From Diaminobutyricimonas sp. LJ205 (GTDB lineage Bacteria > Actinomycetota > Actinomycetes > Actinomycetales > Microbacteriaceae): DNA of 64,000 nt. A model generated the notes under the pieces. It ran no database searches. It worked only from the letters and a program-made list of their open reading frames with translations, and was not told where the DNA came from. The first letter of the stretch is position 1. Each line of letters begins with the position of its first letter. Of the stretch, positions 35,025 to 44,789 are shown piece after piece. The position numbers and the translations under genes are program-made. The stretch is taken from NCBI RefSeq assembly GCF_009755725.1, contig NZ_CP046619.1, forward strand, positions 1,240,001 through 1,304,000, in the 5' to 3' direction.

Positions 35025-35057
35025 AAAAGGACCGACCGAACAGGTCGGTCCTTTTTT
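35025..35057 (+). terminator. Rho-independent terminator before the division cluster
   Basis: A perfect 13-bp stem (AAAAGGACCGACC, 35025-35037, and its complement, 35043-35055) with a 5-base loop, ending in six T residues. This is the best intrinsic terminator in the window. It ends the DUF3040 transcript. Confidence 0.95.
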
Positions 35058-35096
35058 GTGCCCGAATTCACCCCAAAGCGGGGTTCGCCCTCCACC

Positions 35097-35145
35097 GCCC
35101 TCCACTCCCCATTGCCGCTAGGTAATGGGGGCGTGGAGGGCTTTT
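35097..35145 (+). terminator. Second long hairpin with GTGGAGGG arms
   Basis: GCCCTCCACtCCCCATT (35097-35113) pairs with AATGGGGgcGTGGAGGGC (35124-35141), interrupted by small bulges, then TTTT. It follows the first terminator by 40 bp. The arms contain GTGGAGG, which resembles the MraZ box 40 bp downstream, so a regulatory role is also possible. Confidence 0.65.
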
Positions 35146-35177
35146 CGTGCAAAATGGATGCCGAAAACCCTAGACCA

Positions 35178-35210
35178 GTGGTTGAAAGTGGAGTAAAGTG
35201 GAGGTATCCC
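35178..35210 (+). promoter_or_regulatory. MraZ operator overlapping the mraZ promoter
   Basis: Three direct GTGG boxes start at 35178, 35188 and 35198, exactly 10 bp apart, the last two as AAAGTGGAG. They overlap a promoter: TTGAAA (35182-35187), a 17-bp spacer and TATCCC (35205-35210). MraZ is known to bind short tandem repeats upstream of its own gene, so autorepression is expected. Confidence 0.8.
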
Positions 35211-35244
35211 GAATCGGGGGCCGCTGAGTGAGGGGAGGGCGCTC

Positions 35245-35676
35245 GTGTTTCTGGGCACCTACGCACCCAAACTCGACGAGAAAGGCCGCGTCATCCTGCC
35301 GGCCAAATTCCGCGATGAACTGGCCGCAGGGCTTGTGCTCACCCGCGGTCAGGAACGATGCATCTACGTCTTCAGCGAGGACGGTTTCGCCGAGCAGCAC
35401 GACAAGATCCGGCAGGCCCCGCTGACCAGCCGTGCGGCCCGTGACTACCTGCGCCTGTTCCTCTCAGGCGCGAGTGCTGAGCAGCCCGACAAGCAGAACC
35501 GGGTGACCATCCCCGCGAATCTCCGCGACTACGCCGGACTCGACCGCGACCTCACCGTCATCGGCGCAGGGAACCGTGCGGAGATCTGGGCGACCGACAC
35601 CTGGAACGCCTACTACGCCGAAAAGGAAGAAGCCTTCTCAAACACCGAGGAGGAGGTGATCCCGGGACTCTTCTGA
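35245..35676 (+). CDS. mraZ: Division/cell wall cluster transcriptional repressor MraZ
   Basis: 143-aa AbrB-like DNA-binding protein with two SpoVT-AbrB-like halves. The DxxxR signatures are seen as [17 protein letters not shown] and [18 protein letters not shown]. It forms ring oligomers that bind repeated GTGG-type boxes, which lie 35 bp upstream. It is the first gene of the dcw cluster, 104 bp ahead of rsmH. GTG 35245 has GGGGAGGG at good spacing. Length agrees with actinobacterial MraZ. Confidence 0.97.
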   Translation: MFLGTYAPKLDEKGRVILPAKFRDELAAGLVLTRGQERCIYVFSEDGFAEQHDKIRQAPLTSRAARDYLRLFLSGASAEQPDKQNRVTIPANLRDYAGLDRDLTVIGAGNRAEIWATDTWNAYYAEKEEAFSNTEEEVIPGLF

Positions 35677-35780
35677 TCCCCTGGCCGCTGACTCCCAGCC
35701 GTTCGATCGCCCTGACACACCTTCCCCGGTGCCAGGTCGGAATGGATGGGGATCAGCAGCCAGGAGCCTCCCGGTAACTC

Positions 35781-36731
35781 ATGAACGATCAAATTCACAC
35801 CCCGGTCATGCTTGAACGAACCATCGAGCTGCTCGCCCCCGCCCTCCAGGCGCCGGGCGCCATCGTCGTCGACGCCACCCTGGGCATGGGCGGCCACTCA
35901 GAGGCGCTGCTGACGCGGTTCCCCGAGCTCACGCTGGTCGGCCTGGACCGCGACCTCGAAGCGATCGCCATCGCCGGGGAGCGGCTGGCTCGATTCGGCG
36001 ACCGCGTGCACCTGGTGCACACGGTCTACGACCGCATCCAGCAGGCCCTCGACTCGCTCGGCATCAGCACCGTCTCCGGCATCCTGTTCGACCTAGGCGT
36101 CTCCTCGCTTCAGCTGGATCGCGCCGAACGCGGGTTCGCCTACTCGAAGGACGCTCCGCTGGACATGCGGATGGACTCCACCTCGGAACTCACCGCGGAA
36201 CGGGTGCTCGCCGAGTACAGCGAGGCTGACCTGCGTCGCATCTTCTACGAATACGGCGAAGAGAAGCTGGCGCCGCGCTACGCCAGGAAGATCGTGGAGC
36301 GCCGCGCGCTTCAGCCCTTCACCCGATCCGCTGACCTGGTCGAGGTCATTGCCAGGGCGACCCCGGCGGCCGTGCAGCGCAGCGGTCACCCGGCGAAACG
36401 TGTCTTCCAGGCGCTTCGCATCGAGGTGAATCAGGAACTTTCCGTGCTCGAGCGCGCCATCCCAGCCGCCCTCGATGCGCTCGAGGTTGACGGGCGCATC
36501 GTCGTGCTCGCCTACCAATCCCTCGAGGACCGCATCGTCAAGAAGGTCTTTGCTGCCCGGTCCACCTCGACCACGCCGCAGGACCTCCCCGTCGAGTTGC
36601 CCGAGCACCGCCCGCAGTTCCGGCTGCTGGTGCGCGGCGCTGAGCTCGCCACGGCCGAAGAAAAAGCAGAGAACCCGCGTGCAACGCCAGTGCGTTTGCG
36701 CGCAGCAACCCGCATCGTGAGGCCAGCATGA
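35781..36731 (+). CDS. rsmH: 16S rRNA (cytosine(1402)-N4)-methyltransferase RsmH
   Basis: 316-aa SAM-dependent methyltransferase acting on C1402 of 16S rRNA. SAM motif I is [16 protein letters not shown], with GLDRD as the next element and [17 protein letters not shown] as the family signature. [18 protein letters not shown] and [14 protein letters not shown] follow. The start [18 protein letters not shown] matches the family N-terminus. The final ATGA overlaps ftsL. It is co-transcribed with mraZ, although the 104-bp gap could hold an internal promoter. Confidence 0.98.
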   Translation: MNDQIHTPVMLERTIELLAPALQAPGAIVVDATLGMGGHSEALLTRFPELTLVGLDRDLEAIAIAGERLARFGDRVHLVHTVYDRIQQALDSLGISTVSGILFDLGVSSLQLDRAERGFAYSKDAPLDMRMDSTSELTAERVLAEYSEADLRRIFYEYGEEKLAPRYARKIVERRALQPFTRSADLVEVIARATPAAVQRSGHPAKRVFQALRIEVNQELSVLERAIPAALDALEVDGRIVVLAYQSLEDRIVKKVFAARSTSTTPQDLPVELPEHRPQFRLLVRGAELATAEEKAENPRATPVRLRAATRIVRPA

Positions 36732-37378
36732 ACACCAATCTCGCGTACACGCTGCCGACCACCGCGCCGGCCGAGAGCCCCACTCGTCATATCGAGGTCG
36801 TCCCCACCCGCCAGCAACGCCGCGCCCGTCCGCGCATGCTGTACGCCGCGGTCACCATCGGCGGGGTATTCGCCATCCTGATCGCCCAACTGCTGATCAG
36901 CATCGTGCTGAGCGACGGCGCCTATCAGATCTCCGCATTGCAGAAAGAGCAGAAGGAACTCTCGCGCAGCGCCGGCACCCTGACCGAGGAACTGGATTTG
37001 CTCGCCTCGCCGCAGCATCTCGCCGCCAGCGCCGAGGCGCTCGGAATGGTCAGCAACTCGAACCCGGCGTTCCTGCGCCTGACCGACGGCGCAGTGCTCG
37101 GCGCACCGGCCACCGCCGATGCCACCGCGGGAAGCGTGATCGGCCCGGGCGGCAGCCTGCTGGTGCCCAATTCGCTGCTCGATGGCGTTCCGCTGGCCGG
37201 TGCCAGCACGCCTGACCAGGTCGTCCCTCCCGCCGCGCCCCCCGAGGGTGGTACCTGGACGAGCAGCGCCGCGCCCACCGCACAGGGGCCGGCCCAGCCG
37301 GGCGCGCCTGCCGGATCGGAAACTGGCGGCTCGGTAGCGTCGAACTCGGGAACCCTGCCCGCACCGACGACCCGATAG
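36728..37378 (+). CDS. ftsL: FtsL-like septal protein
   Basis: 216-aa bitopic protein in the ftsL position between rsmH and ftsI. It has a 38-residue basic cytosolic part ([10 protein letters not shown]), one membrane helix at about 39-60 ([24 protein letters not shown]) and a short leucine-zipper-like coil ([25 protein letters not shown]). A long Pro/Ala/Gly-rich extracytoplasmic tail makes up the last 130 residues. E. coli FtsL is much shorter and lacks such a tail. FtsL with FtsB/Q activates the FtsWI septal synthase. The assignment rests on position and topology because FtsL sequences are poorly conserved. Confidence 0.82.
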   Translation: MNTNLAYTLPTTAPAESPTRHIEVVPTRQQRRARPRMLYAAVTIGGVFAILIAQLLISIVLSDGAYQISALQKEQKELSRSAGTLTEELDLLASPQHLAASAEALGMVSNSNPAFLRLTDGAVLGAPATADATAGSVIGPGGSLLVPNSLLDGVPLAGASTPDQVVPPAAPPEGGTWTSSAAPTAQGPAQPGAPAGSETGGSVASNSGTLPAPTTR

Positions 37379-37426
37379 GCACGCACCACCAGCACTCGCA
37401 CCACACCGGCACCGGAAGGACGCCTC

Positions 37427-39193
37427 GTGACACCATCGCGCTCATCACGCGCCAGGCTCTCGGTCACCCTGCTCGCAATCTTCGCGCTCGTCGCGGTGTT
37501 CGCGGTGCGACTCGTCGACATTCAGGTTGTGCGCGCTGATGAGCTCAACGAACAGTCCGAAGGCAAACGCGCGGTCAGCGTGACCACCCACGCCGCGCGC
37601 GGCGACATCCTCGACACCAACGGAACCCCGCTCGCCGACAGTGTGATGCGCTACGACGTCACCGCCTCCCCGCAGAACATGGGCGACCTGGACCGCCGCC
37701 TCGAAGACGGCAGCAAGGTCACCGTGCCACTCATGGACGTGGTGCGTGAGATAGCCGAAACCCTCGGCACGGATGTCGCGGCCCTGCAGGCCAGGGTGCA
37801 GAAGCAGCTCACGGATGACCCGGACTCCAACTTCATGTACATCAAGCAGGGCATCACCGCCGAGCAGATGGCCGCGGTGAAGGCGCTCAAGGTGCCCTGG
37901 CTGTACTACGACAACCGACCGAGCCGCACATACCCGAACGGCGCCGTGGCAGGGAACCTGGTCGGCTTCCTGAATACCGACGGCCCGGGCGCCGGTCTCG
38001 AGCTCACCGAGAACGACTGCCTGAAGGCCACGAACGGCTCATCGACCTACGAGCGCGGGATGGACGGGGTTCAGATCCCCGGCAGCACGGTGACCGAGAA
38101 GGAAGCCGTCGACGGCGGCACGTTGCAGCTGACCATCGACGCCGACCTGCAATGGTTCGCCCAGCAGCGGATCAGCGAACAAGCGACAGCGATCGGCGCC
38201 GACTGGGCGACCGCTGTCGTGGTGCGAGTCTCCGACGGGCACATCATGGCCCTCGCCGACTACCCGACGGTCGACCCGAACAACGTCGACGCGTCCAACG
38301 TGCTCGACCTCGGGTCCCGGGCGTTCTCCACCCCGTACGAACCCGGGTCCACCTTCAAGGGAATGACCGCAGCGATGCTGGTCGACCAGGGACTCGCCGA
38401 CGCCGGAACCAGGGTCACCGTGCCCGGGGCGCTCGAGCTGTCCTCCGGCGATGTGATCCAGGACAGTTTCGGTCACCCGACCATGCAGTGGACCCTCGCG
38501 GGTATCGTCCAGCAGTCCTCGAACATCGGAATCTCCATGCTCGCCGACGGGATGAGCGATGAACTGCGCTACGACTACATGAAGAAGTTCGGGCTGGGGG
38601 AGGAGACCGAGGTGGACTTCAACGGCGAGTCCGGCGGCATCCTGCCCCATCACGAACGCTGGGGCGTCACCCAGTCCGCGAACATCTCCTTCGGGCAGGG
38701 TGTCTCGACGACCTCCGCACAGGTCGCCAGCATCTTCCAGACCCTCGGCAACGGCGGAGTCCGGATGCCGCTGACCCTCGTCGAGGGGTGCACGATGCCG
38801 GACGGCACGGTCATCTCGCCGACCTCGGAGGGAGCCAGGGTGGTCTCCGAGCACGCGGCCGACTCGAGCGTCCATATGATGGAAACCGTCGTCACCGGTG
38901 GGTTCCTGAAGAACCAGCTGCAGATCCCGGGCTACCGGGTGTCCGCGAAATCCGGTACCGCGGAATGGGCCGAGAACGGCGTTTACACCGATGAGCGCGT
39001 GGTTTCCATCGCGGGCGTGGCTCCCGCGGAGGACCCGAAGTACGCCGTCGTGGTGACCTTCGGCAAGCCGGATACGATTAAGACGTCGGCCGCGGCGGCG
39101 CCGACGTTCCGTAAAATCATGACGCAGGTACTCACCATGTACCGCGTTCCGCCGTCGACAGAACCCGCACCCAACCTGCCGACTACTTGGTAA
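37427..39193 (+). CDS. ftsI: Septal penicillin-binding protein FtsI (PBP, class B transpeptidase)
   Basis: 588-aa class B PBP. A membrane helix lies at about residues 11-30, and the dimerisation domain begins with RGDILDTNGTPLA. The transpeptidase motifs are SxxK STFK (308-311, Ser308 nucleophile), SxN SSN (364-366) and KSGT in SAKSGTAEW. It cross-links septal peptidoglycan together with FtsW. GTG 37427 has GGAAGG upstream. It is 48 bp after ftsL and 13 bp before murE. No PASTA repeats are present at the C-terminus. Confidence 0.97.
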   Translation: MTPSRSSRARLSVTLLAIFALVAVFAVRLVDIQVVRADELNEQSEGKRAVSVTTHAARGDILDTNGTPLADSVMRYDVTASPQNMGDLDRRLEDGSKVTVPLMDVVREIAETLGTDVAALQARVQKQLTDDPDSNFMYIKQGITAEQMAAVKALKVPWLYYDNRPSRTYPNGAVAGNLVGFLNTDGPGAGLELTENDCLKATNGSSTYERGMDGVQIPGSTVTEKEAVDGGTLQLTIDADLQWFAQQRISEQATAIGADWATAVVVRVSDGHIMALADYPTVDPNNVDASNVLDLGSRAFSTPYEPGSTFKGMTAAMLVDQGLADAGTRVTVPGALELSSGDVIQDSFGHPTMQWTLAGIVQQSSNIGISMLADGMSDELRYDYMKKFGLGEETEVDFNGESGGILPHHERWGVTQSANISFGQGVSTTSAQVASIFQTLGNGGVRMPLTLVEGCTMPDGTVISPTSEGARVVSEHAADSSVHMMETVVTGGFLKNQLQIPGYRVSAKSGTAEWAENGVYTDERVVSIAGVAPAEDPKYAVVVTFGKPDTIKTSAAAAPTFRKIMTQVLTMYRVPPSTEPAPNLPTTW

Positions 39194-39206
39194 GAAAGAA
39201 GACGCT

Positions 39207-40754
39207 GTGACCGATCGGATTCCCCCGGTACTACGCCCGGAGCATCCGTCACCACGATCTCTCTCCCGGCTCATCGACGAGTTCGAACTCGAGTACCGCG
39301 GCGACATTGACGGCGTTGAAATCACGGGCGTCACTCTCTCCACCGGTGACCTGCACCCCGGCGACCTGTACGTCGGGGTTCGCGGCGCCCACAGCCACGG
39401 CGCGGACCACGCGCAGGCGGCGCGGGACGGCGGCGCGGTCGCCATCATGACGGATGCGGAGGGCGCAACCGTTGCCTCGGCCAGCGGGCTGCCGGTCATC
39501 GTCGTCGACTCGCCCCGCGCCGCCCTGGGAGACATCTCCGCATGGGTGTACCGCACCCTGGAAGAGCCGCCCGTGCTGTTCGCGATCACCGGCACCAACG
39601 GCAAGACCAGCGTCTCCTACCTGCTCGAGGCGATCCTGAAGCAGCTGGGACTGGTGACCGGACTCAGCTCGACCGCCGAGCGCCACATCGGGGACCTCAG
39701 CATCACGTCGAAGCTCACCACTCCGGAAGCTCCGGAAATGCACGCCCTGCTTGCCCGCATGCGGGAGAGCGCGGTGCGCGCGGTGGTCATCGAGGTGAGC
39801 GCCCAGGCCCTCACCCGGCACCGGGTCGATGGAATCGTCTTCGACGTCGCCGGTTTCACCAATCTCAGTCACGACCACCTCGACGACTACGGCACCATGG
39901 AGGACTACTTCCAGGCCAAGCTTGCGCTCTTCGACCCCGACCGCGCCCGTCGCGGAGTGGTGTCGCTCGACAGCGAGTGGGGGCAGAAGGTCGTCGACGA
40001 GTCCCGAATCCCGGTGACCACGCTGTCGGCGTTCGCCGACCGCGACCCGCAGTGGCTGGTGACCATCACCGAGGAGCACTCGGCGTACACCGAATTCGTC
40101 CTGTCCGGTCCCGAAGGACGGAGCCTCAAGACCCGGGTCCCGGTGATCGGCTGGCACATGGCCGCGAACGCGGCGATGGCGATCCTGATGCTGGTCGAGG
40201 CCGGCTTCGAGCTGGATGCCATCGCGCACGCGCTCGACGCCCGCGGCGGCATCGACGCTTACCTCCCTGGCCGCACCGAGCGCATCTCCGGCGACACCGG
40301 CCCCTCGGTCTACGTCGACTTCGGGCACAGTGCTGACGCGTTCGAGCGCACCCTCACCGCCGTGCGCAAGTTCACGCCAGGCAAGATCATCATCGTCTTC
40401 GGCGTCTCCGGCGACCGCGACAAGACCAAGCGTCCTGGCATGGCCAGGGTCGCCGCGGAGCTCTCCGACGTCGTGATCATCACCGACCACCACCCGCGAT
40501 TCGAGGACCCGCACGCGATCCGCGCCACTCTGGTGCAGGCGGCCCGCGAAGCTTCCCCCGACCAGCCGCAGTTCGAGATCGCCGATCCCAAGCAGGCGAT
40601 CCGGCACGCCGTATCCCTCGCCGGTCCCGGCGACACGATCCTCTGGGCCGGGCCGGGTCATCAGGATTACCGCGACGTCGAGGGCGTCCGGGTTCCCTAT
40701 TCCGCTCGCGACGAGGCACGCGCCGCGCTCCGCGAGGCGGGGTGGGACGCGTGA
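39207..40754 (+). CDS. murE: UDP-MurNAc-tripeptide ligase MurE, non-DAP-type substrate motif
   Basis: 515-aa Mur ligase that adds the third amino acid to UDP-MurNAc-L-Ala-D-Glu. The ATP motif is [16 protein letters not shown]. The C-terminal substrate motif, DNPR in meso-DAP-adding enzymes, reads HHPR (residues 428-431, TDHHPRFEDP), and the usual DYAHTP segment reads DFGHSAD. This points to a diamino acid or other residue different from meso-DAP, in agreement with Microbacteriaceae B-type peptidoglycan. The actual residue cannot be told from sequence. The GTG start follows AGAAAGAAGA. It overlaps murF by 4 bases. Confidence 0.95.
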   Translation: MTDRIPPVLRPEHPSPRSLSRLIDEFELEYRGDIDGVEITGVTLSTGDLHPGDLYVGVRGAHSHGADHAQAARDGGAVAIMTDAEGATVASASGLPVIVVDSPRAALGDISAWVYRTLEEPPVLFAITGTNGKTSVSYLLEAILKQLGLVTGLSSTAERHIGDLSITSKLTTPEAPEMHALLARMRESAVRAVVIEVSAQALTRHRVDGIVFDVAGFTNLSHDHLDDYGTMEDYFQAKLALFDPDRARRGVVSLDSEWGQKVVDESRIPVTTLSAFADRDPQWLVTITEEHSAYTEFVLSGPEGRSLKTRVPVIGWHMAANAAMAILMLVEAGFELDAIAHALDARGGIDAYLPGRTERISGDTGPSVYVDFGHSADAFERTLTAVRKFTPGKIIIVFGVSGDRDKTKRPGMARVAAELSDVVIITDHHPRFEDPHAIRATLVQAAREASPDQPQFEIADPKQAIRHAVSLAGPGDTILWAGPGHQDYRDVEGVRVPYSARDEARAALREAGWDA

Positions 40755-42169
40755 TCGCCCTCAGCCTCGCCGAGATCGCAGCGCTCACCGGCGGACGCCT
40801 GGTCGCGCCTGCCGGCGTGAGCGCGGACACCATCGTCGACGGGTCGGTTCAGACGGACTCCCGGCTCGTCGAGCCAGGGTCGATCTTCTTCGCACTGGCG
40901 GGGGAGACCACCGACGGTCACCTGTTCGCTCCCGCGGCCGCGGAAGCGGGCGCCGCGCTGGTGATCGGCGAGCACGACCTGAGCCTGCCGATCCCGCAGG
41001 TGATCGTCGCCGACGGCTACCAGGCGCTCGCTGCTCTCGCCCGCGGCGTCGTCGCCCGGGTGCGTGCTGCAGGCACGCTGCAGATCGTCGCGATCACCGG
41101 CTCCAACGGCAAGACCACGACGAAGAACATGCTGCGCGCCGTGCTCGAGCAGCACGGCCCCACCGTCGCGCCACGCGGCTCGTTCAACAACCACGTTGGA
41201 GCCCCGGTCTCGATGCTGCGGATCGAGCACGACACCCGCTACCTGATCGTTGAAATGGGCGCATCCGGCACCGGCCAGATTCAGCACCTGATGTCGATCG
41301 TCACCCCGGACGTGGCCGTCGTGCTCAAGGTGGGCCTCGCCCACGCCGGCAACTTCGGCGGCGTCGATGCCATCGCCGAGGAGAAGGCCGCGATCGTCCG
41401 CAGCCTGCCTGAAGGCGCCGTTGCGGTGCTGAACGCCGACGATCACCGGGTGGTTGCTATGGCGCAGCAGACCAAGGCACGCATCGCCTGGTTCGGGCTG
41501 TCGGATGCCGCCGGCTTCCGCGCCGCGGACATCGACCCCTCGGCAACCGGCACCGACTTCACCCTGGTCACCGCCGGCCGTGAACTCCCGGTGCACCTGC
41601 GGGTGCTCGGGGAGCACCACGTCATGAATGCCCTCGCGGCATTGGACGCGGCATCCGCCCTCGGCATCGACCCGGCGGACGCCATCCCGGCGATCGAATC
41701 GGTCGTGCGGGCAGCCCGCTGGCGGATGGAACTGCTGACGCGGCCCGACGGAGTCATCGTCATCAACGATGCCTACAACGCGAGTCCGGACTCCACCGCG
41801 GCCGCCCTGAAGACCCTCGCGCAGGTCGTCACCCCCGAACAGCGCAGCGTCGCTGTCCTCGGTGAGATGGCCGAGCTCGGCGAGTTCGCCGATGAGGAGC
41901 ACGACCGCATCGGTCGTCTCGTCGTGCGGCTCAATATTCGCAAGCTCGTGGTCGTCGGACACCGTGCCAGGCACATCCACAATGCCGCGGGTCTCGAGGG
42001 CTCGTGGGACGGGGAGTCGGTCCTCGTTGAGAGTGCGGACCAGGCGTACGATCTGTTGAATGAGCAACTCCGGCCGGGCGACGTCGTGCTGGTGAAGTCA
42101 TCGAACTCCGCCGGCCTCCGATTCCTCGGTGACCGGCTCGGTGGCATGGCGGAAGGAACTGACAAGTGA
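40751..42169 (+). CDS. murF: UDP-MurNAc-tripeptide--D-Ala-D-Ala ligase MurF
   Basis: 472-aa Mur ligase that adds D-alanyl-D-alanine to complete the pentapeptide precursor. N-terminal domain: [34 protein letters not shown] motif: [15 protein letters not shown]. The central domain has [11 protein letters not shown], and the C-terminal domain has [15 protein letters not shown] 40751 overlaps the murE stop (GTGA), and the stop overlaps the mraY start in the same way. Length and motifs are typical. Confidence 0.97.
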   Translation: MIALSLAEIAALTGGRLVAPAGVSADTIVDGSVQTDSRLVEPGSIFFALAGETTDGHLFAPAAAEAGAALVIGEHDLSLPIPQVIVADGYQALAALARGVVARVRAAGTLQIVAITGSNGKTTTKNMLRAVLEQHGPTVAPRGSFNNHVGAPVSMLRIEHDTRYLIVEMGASGTGQIQHLMSIVTPDVAVVLKVGLAHAGNFGGVDAIAEEKAAIVRSLPEGAVAVLNADDHRVVAMAQQTKARIAWFGLSDAAGFRAADIDPSATGTDFTLVTAGRELPVHLRVLGEHHVMNALAALDAASALGIDPADAIPAIESVVRAARWRMELLTRPDGVIVINDAYNASPDSTAAALKTLAQVVTPEQRSVAVLGEMAELGEFADEEHDRIGRLVVRLNIRKLVVVGHRARHIHNAAGLEGSWDGESVLVESADQAYDLLNEQLRPGDVVLVKSSNSAGLRFLGDRLGGMAEGTDK

Positions 42170-43254
42170 TCGCCTTGCTCATTGCCGGAGGCGTGTCACT
42201 CATGTTCACGCTGCTGCTCACCCCGTTGTTCATTCGGCTGTTCAAGCGCCTGCAGTGGGGGCAGTTCATCCGCGATGACGGTCCCAAGTCGCACCACGCC
42301 AAGCGCGGCACGCCCACGATGGGCGGCATCATCTTCATCCTCGGCGCTGTGGTCGGCTACTTCGTCGGCAAACTGATCGGCGGCGGGGCGATCACCCCGT
42401 CCGCCCTGCTGGTGATCCTGCTGATGGTGGGCCTCGGCCTGGTCGGGTTCATCGACGACTTCACCAAGACCCGCAACCAGCGCAGCCTCGGCCTCACGCC
42501 GTGGGCGAAGATCATCGGGCAGACCGTCGTCGGCGCGGTGTTCGCCTGGCTCGCGCTGACCATCACTGACGACGAGGGCAACTCGCCGGCATCGACGGCG
42601 ATCTCGTTCATCCGCGACATCCCCGAACTCGACTTCATGCTGCTCGGCACCGTGATCGGCAGCATCCTGTTCATCATCTGGGTCGTGCTGATCACGGTGG
42701 GCACCTCAAACGGCGTGAACGTCGCCGACGGTCTCGATGGACTGGCCACCGGAGCATCGATCCTCGCCTTCGCCGGGTACATCCTCATCGCGTTCTGGCA
42801 GTTCAACCAGTCATGTCTCAGCGGCGCGCCCGAGTCCGTGTGCTACGAAACCTCCAACCCGCTGGATCTGGCGACGATCGCCGCGGCGATCGTCGGCGGG
42901 CTGATCGGCTTCCTCTGGTGGAACACCTCGCCCGCGCAGGTGTTCATGGGCGACACCGGCTCGCTCGGCCTGGGCGGCGCCCTCGCCGCACTGGCGATCC
43001 TGACCCGCACCGAACTGCTGATCATCCTGATCGGTGGCCTGTTCGTCATCGTCACCGGCTCGGTGATCGTGCAACGGGTCTACTTCAAGCTCACCCACGG
43101 CCGCCGCATCTTCCTGATGAGCCCGCTGCACCACCACTTCGAACTGAAGGGCTGGGCGGAGATCACCGTGGTCGTGCGGTTCTGGATCATCGGCGGGCTG
43201 TTCGTCGCCGCAGGCGTCGGACTGTTCTACCTCGAATGGGCTGTCAGACAGTGA
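42166..43254 (+). CDS. mraY: Phospho-MurNAc-pentapeptide transferase MraY
   Basis: 362-aa polytopic enzyme (about 10 helices) that transfers phospho-MurNAc-pentapeptide to undecaprenyl phosphate, giving lipid I. Catalytic segments: [28 protein letters not shown] (Asp-Asp pair), [27 protein letters not shown] and [14 protein letters not shown] 42166 is coupled to murF, and the stop to the GTG of murD. It is the target of several natural antibiotics; nothing unusual is seen in the conserved loops. Confidence 0.98.
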   Translation: MIALLIAGGVSLMFTLLLTPLFIRLFKRLQWGQFIRDDGPKSHHAKRGTPTMGGIIFILGAVVGYFVGKLIGGGAITPSALLVILLMVGLGLVGFIDDFTKTRNQRSLGLTPWAKIIGQTVVGAVFAWLALTITDDEGNSPASTAISFIRDIPELDFMLLGTVIGSILFIIWVVLITVGTSNGVNVADGLDGLATGASILAFAGYILIAFWQFNQSCLSGAPESVCYETSNPLDLATIAAAIVGGLIGFLWWNTSPAQVFMGDTGSLGLGGALAALAILTRTELLIILIGGLFVIVTGSVIVQRVYFKLTHGRRIFLMSPLHHHFELKGWAEITVVVRFWIIGGLFVAAGVGLFYLEWAVRQ

Positions 43255-44789
43255 CCAACAGGCTGTCCGAGCGACTGTCGACCCTGACCAGCTGGCACGC
43301 CGACTGGAGCGACCTGCGGGTCGCCGTCTACGGCGTCGGCGTCACCGGGTTCGCCGCCGCCGACACGCTCGTCGAACTGGGCGCCCGCGTGCTGGTCATC
43401 GCCGACCGCGCCTCGGACGAACACCGGCAACTGCTGGACATCATCGGCGCCGACCTGCACGAGCAGGCCGACCTGTCGAACGTCCCGGATGCGCTGGAAC
43501 GCTTCGACCCCGAGCTCGTGGTCGTCTCGCCCGGCTTCCACCCCGACCACCCCCTGCTGGCATGGGCCGAGGAGCGCGGCACCGCGATCTGGGGCGACAT
43601 CGAGCTTGCCTGGCGGCTGCGCGACAAGGTCGGCAGGCCAGCCGAGTGGCTGTGCATCACCGGCACCAACGGCAAGACCACGACCACGCAGCTGACCGCC
43701 ACGCTGATCAAGGCCGGCGGGCTGCGCGTCGCCCCGGCGGGGAACATCGGCATCCCCGTGCTTGACGCGATCCGCGACCCGCAGGGCTTCGACATCCTCG
43801 TCATCGAGCTCTCCAGCTACCAGCTGCACTGGATCAACCGGAACCCGGGCGGCGAGTTGATGCCGTTCTCCAGCGTGTGCCTGAACATCGCCGACGACCA
43901 TTTCGACTGGCACGGCTCGGCCGCGGCCTACCGGGCGGCCAAGGCGAAAGTGTACGACAACACCCGGGCCGCCTGCGTGTTCAACAAGGCCGACCAGATC
44001 ACCCGCGCGATGGTTGAGGATGCCGACGTGATCGAGGGTGCCCGAGCGATCGGGTTCGGCCTCGACGCGCCAGGACCAAGCGACTTCGGCATCGTCGACG
44101 GAATCCTCTGCGACCGAGCCTTCCTCGAGGATCGACGGCATTCCGCGCTCGAACTGACCACGATCGAGGAGCTCGCCGAGGTAGGACTGGCCGCTCCGCA
44201 TTCGGTGCAGAATGTGCTCGCGGCCTGCGCCCTCGCCCGCTCGGTGGGCATCGAGCCCGCCGTGATCCGCGACGCGTTGCGCGAGTTCCGCATCGACCAC
44301 CACCGCACCGAGCTGGTGGCCGTGCACGCCGACGTGCGCTGGATCGACGACTCCAAGGCCACCAATCCGCACGCGGCGAACGCTGCGCTGTCCGCGTTCG
44401 ACTCGGTCGTCTGGATCGTCGGCGGCCTGCTCAAGGGCGTTGACATCGACACCCTGGTTTCCCAGCACGCCGACCGGCTCGCCGCGGTGGTGATCATCGG
44501 GGTCGACCGCACCGAGGTGCGTGAGGCGTTCGGGCGACACGCCCCCGCGCTCAAGGTCTACGAGGTCGAAGAGACGGAAACTGGTGAGGTGATGCGGGCA
44601 GCAGTCCGCTTCGCGGGTCTTGCCGCAGGACCGGGCGACACCGTGTTGCTTGCGCCGGCGGCGGCGTCGATGGACCAGTTCACCGACTATGCCGACCGTG
44701 GCCGCCGGTTCGCGGCAGCCGTGCGAGAGTTCCTGGAAGGGGGAGCGGATGAAGCATCCGATACGCCGCCCCTTCCCGACACCCGATAG
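43251..44789 (+). CDS. murD: UDP-MurNAc-L-alanine--D-glutamate ligase MurD
   Basis: 512-aa Mur ligase that adds D-glutamate. N-terminal Rossmann part: [20 protein letters not shown] motif: [16 protein letters not shown]. Other signatures are LSSYQLHW and [18 protein letters not shown] in the C-terminal domain. GTG 43251 overlaps the mraY stop (GTGA); the longer open frame upstream lies inside mraY and is not used. Its last 41 bases overlap ftsW in another frame, the longest overlap in the cluster. Confidence 0.97.
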   Translation: MTNRLSERLSTLTSWHADWSDLRVAVYGVGVTGFAAADTLVELGARVLVIADRASDEHRQLLDIIGADLHEQADLSNVPDALERFDPELVVVSPGFHPDHPLLAWAEERGTAIWGDIELAWRLRDKVGRPAEWLCITGTNGKTTTTQLTATLIKAGGLRVAPAGNIGIPVLDAIRDPQGFDILVIELSSYQLHWINRNPGGELMPFSSVCLNIADDHFDWHGSAAAYRAAKAKVYDNTRAACVFNKADQITRAMVEDADVIEGARAIGFGLDAPGPSDFGIVDGILCDRAFLEDRRHSALELTTIEELAEVGLAAPHSVQNVLAACALARSVGIEPAVIRDALREFRIDHHRTELVAVHADVRWIDDSKATNPHAANAALSAFDSVVWIVGGLLKGVDIDTLVSQHADRLAAVVIIGVDRTEVREAFGRHAPALKVYEVEETETGEVMRAAVRFAGLAAGPGDTVLLAPAAASMDQFTDYADRGRRFAAAVREFLEGGADEASDTPPLPDTR

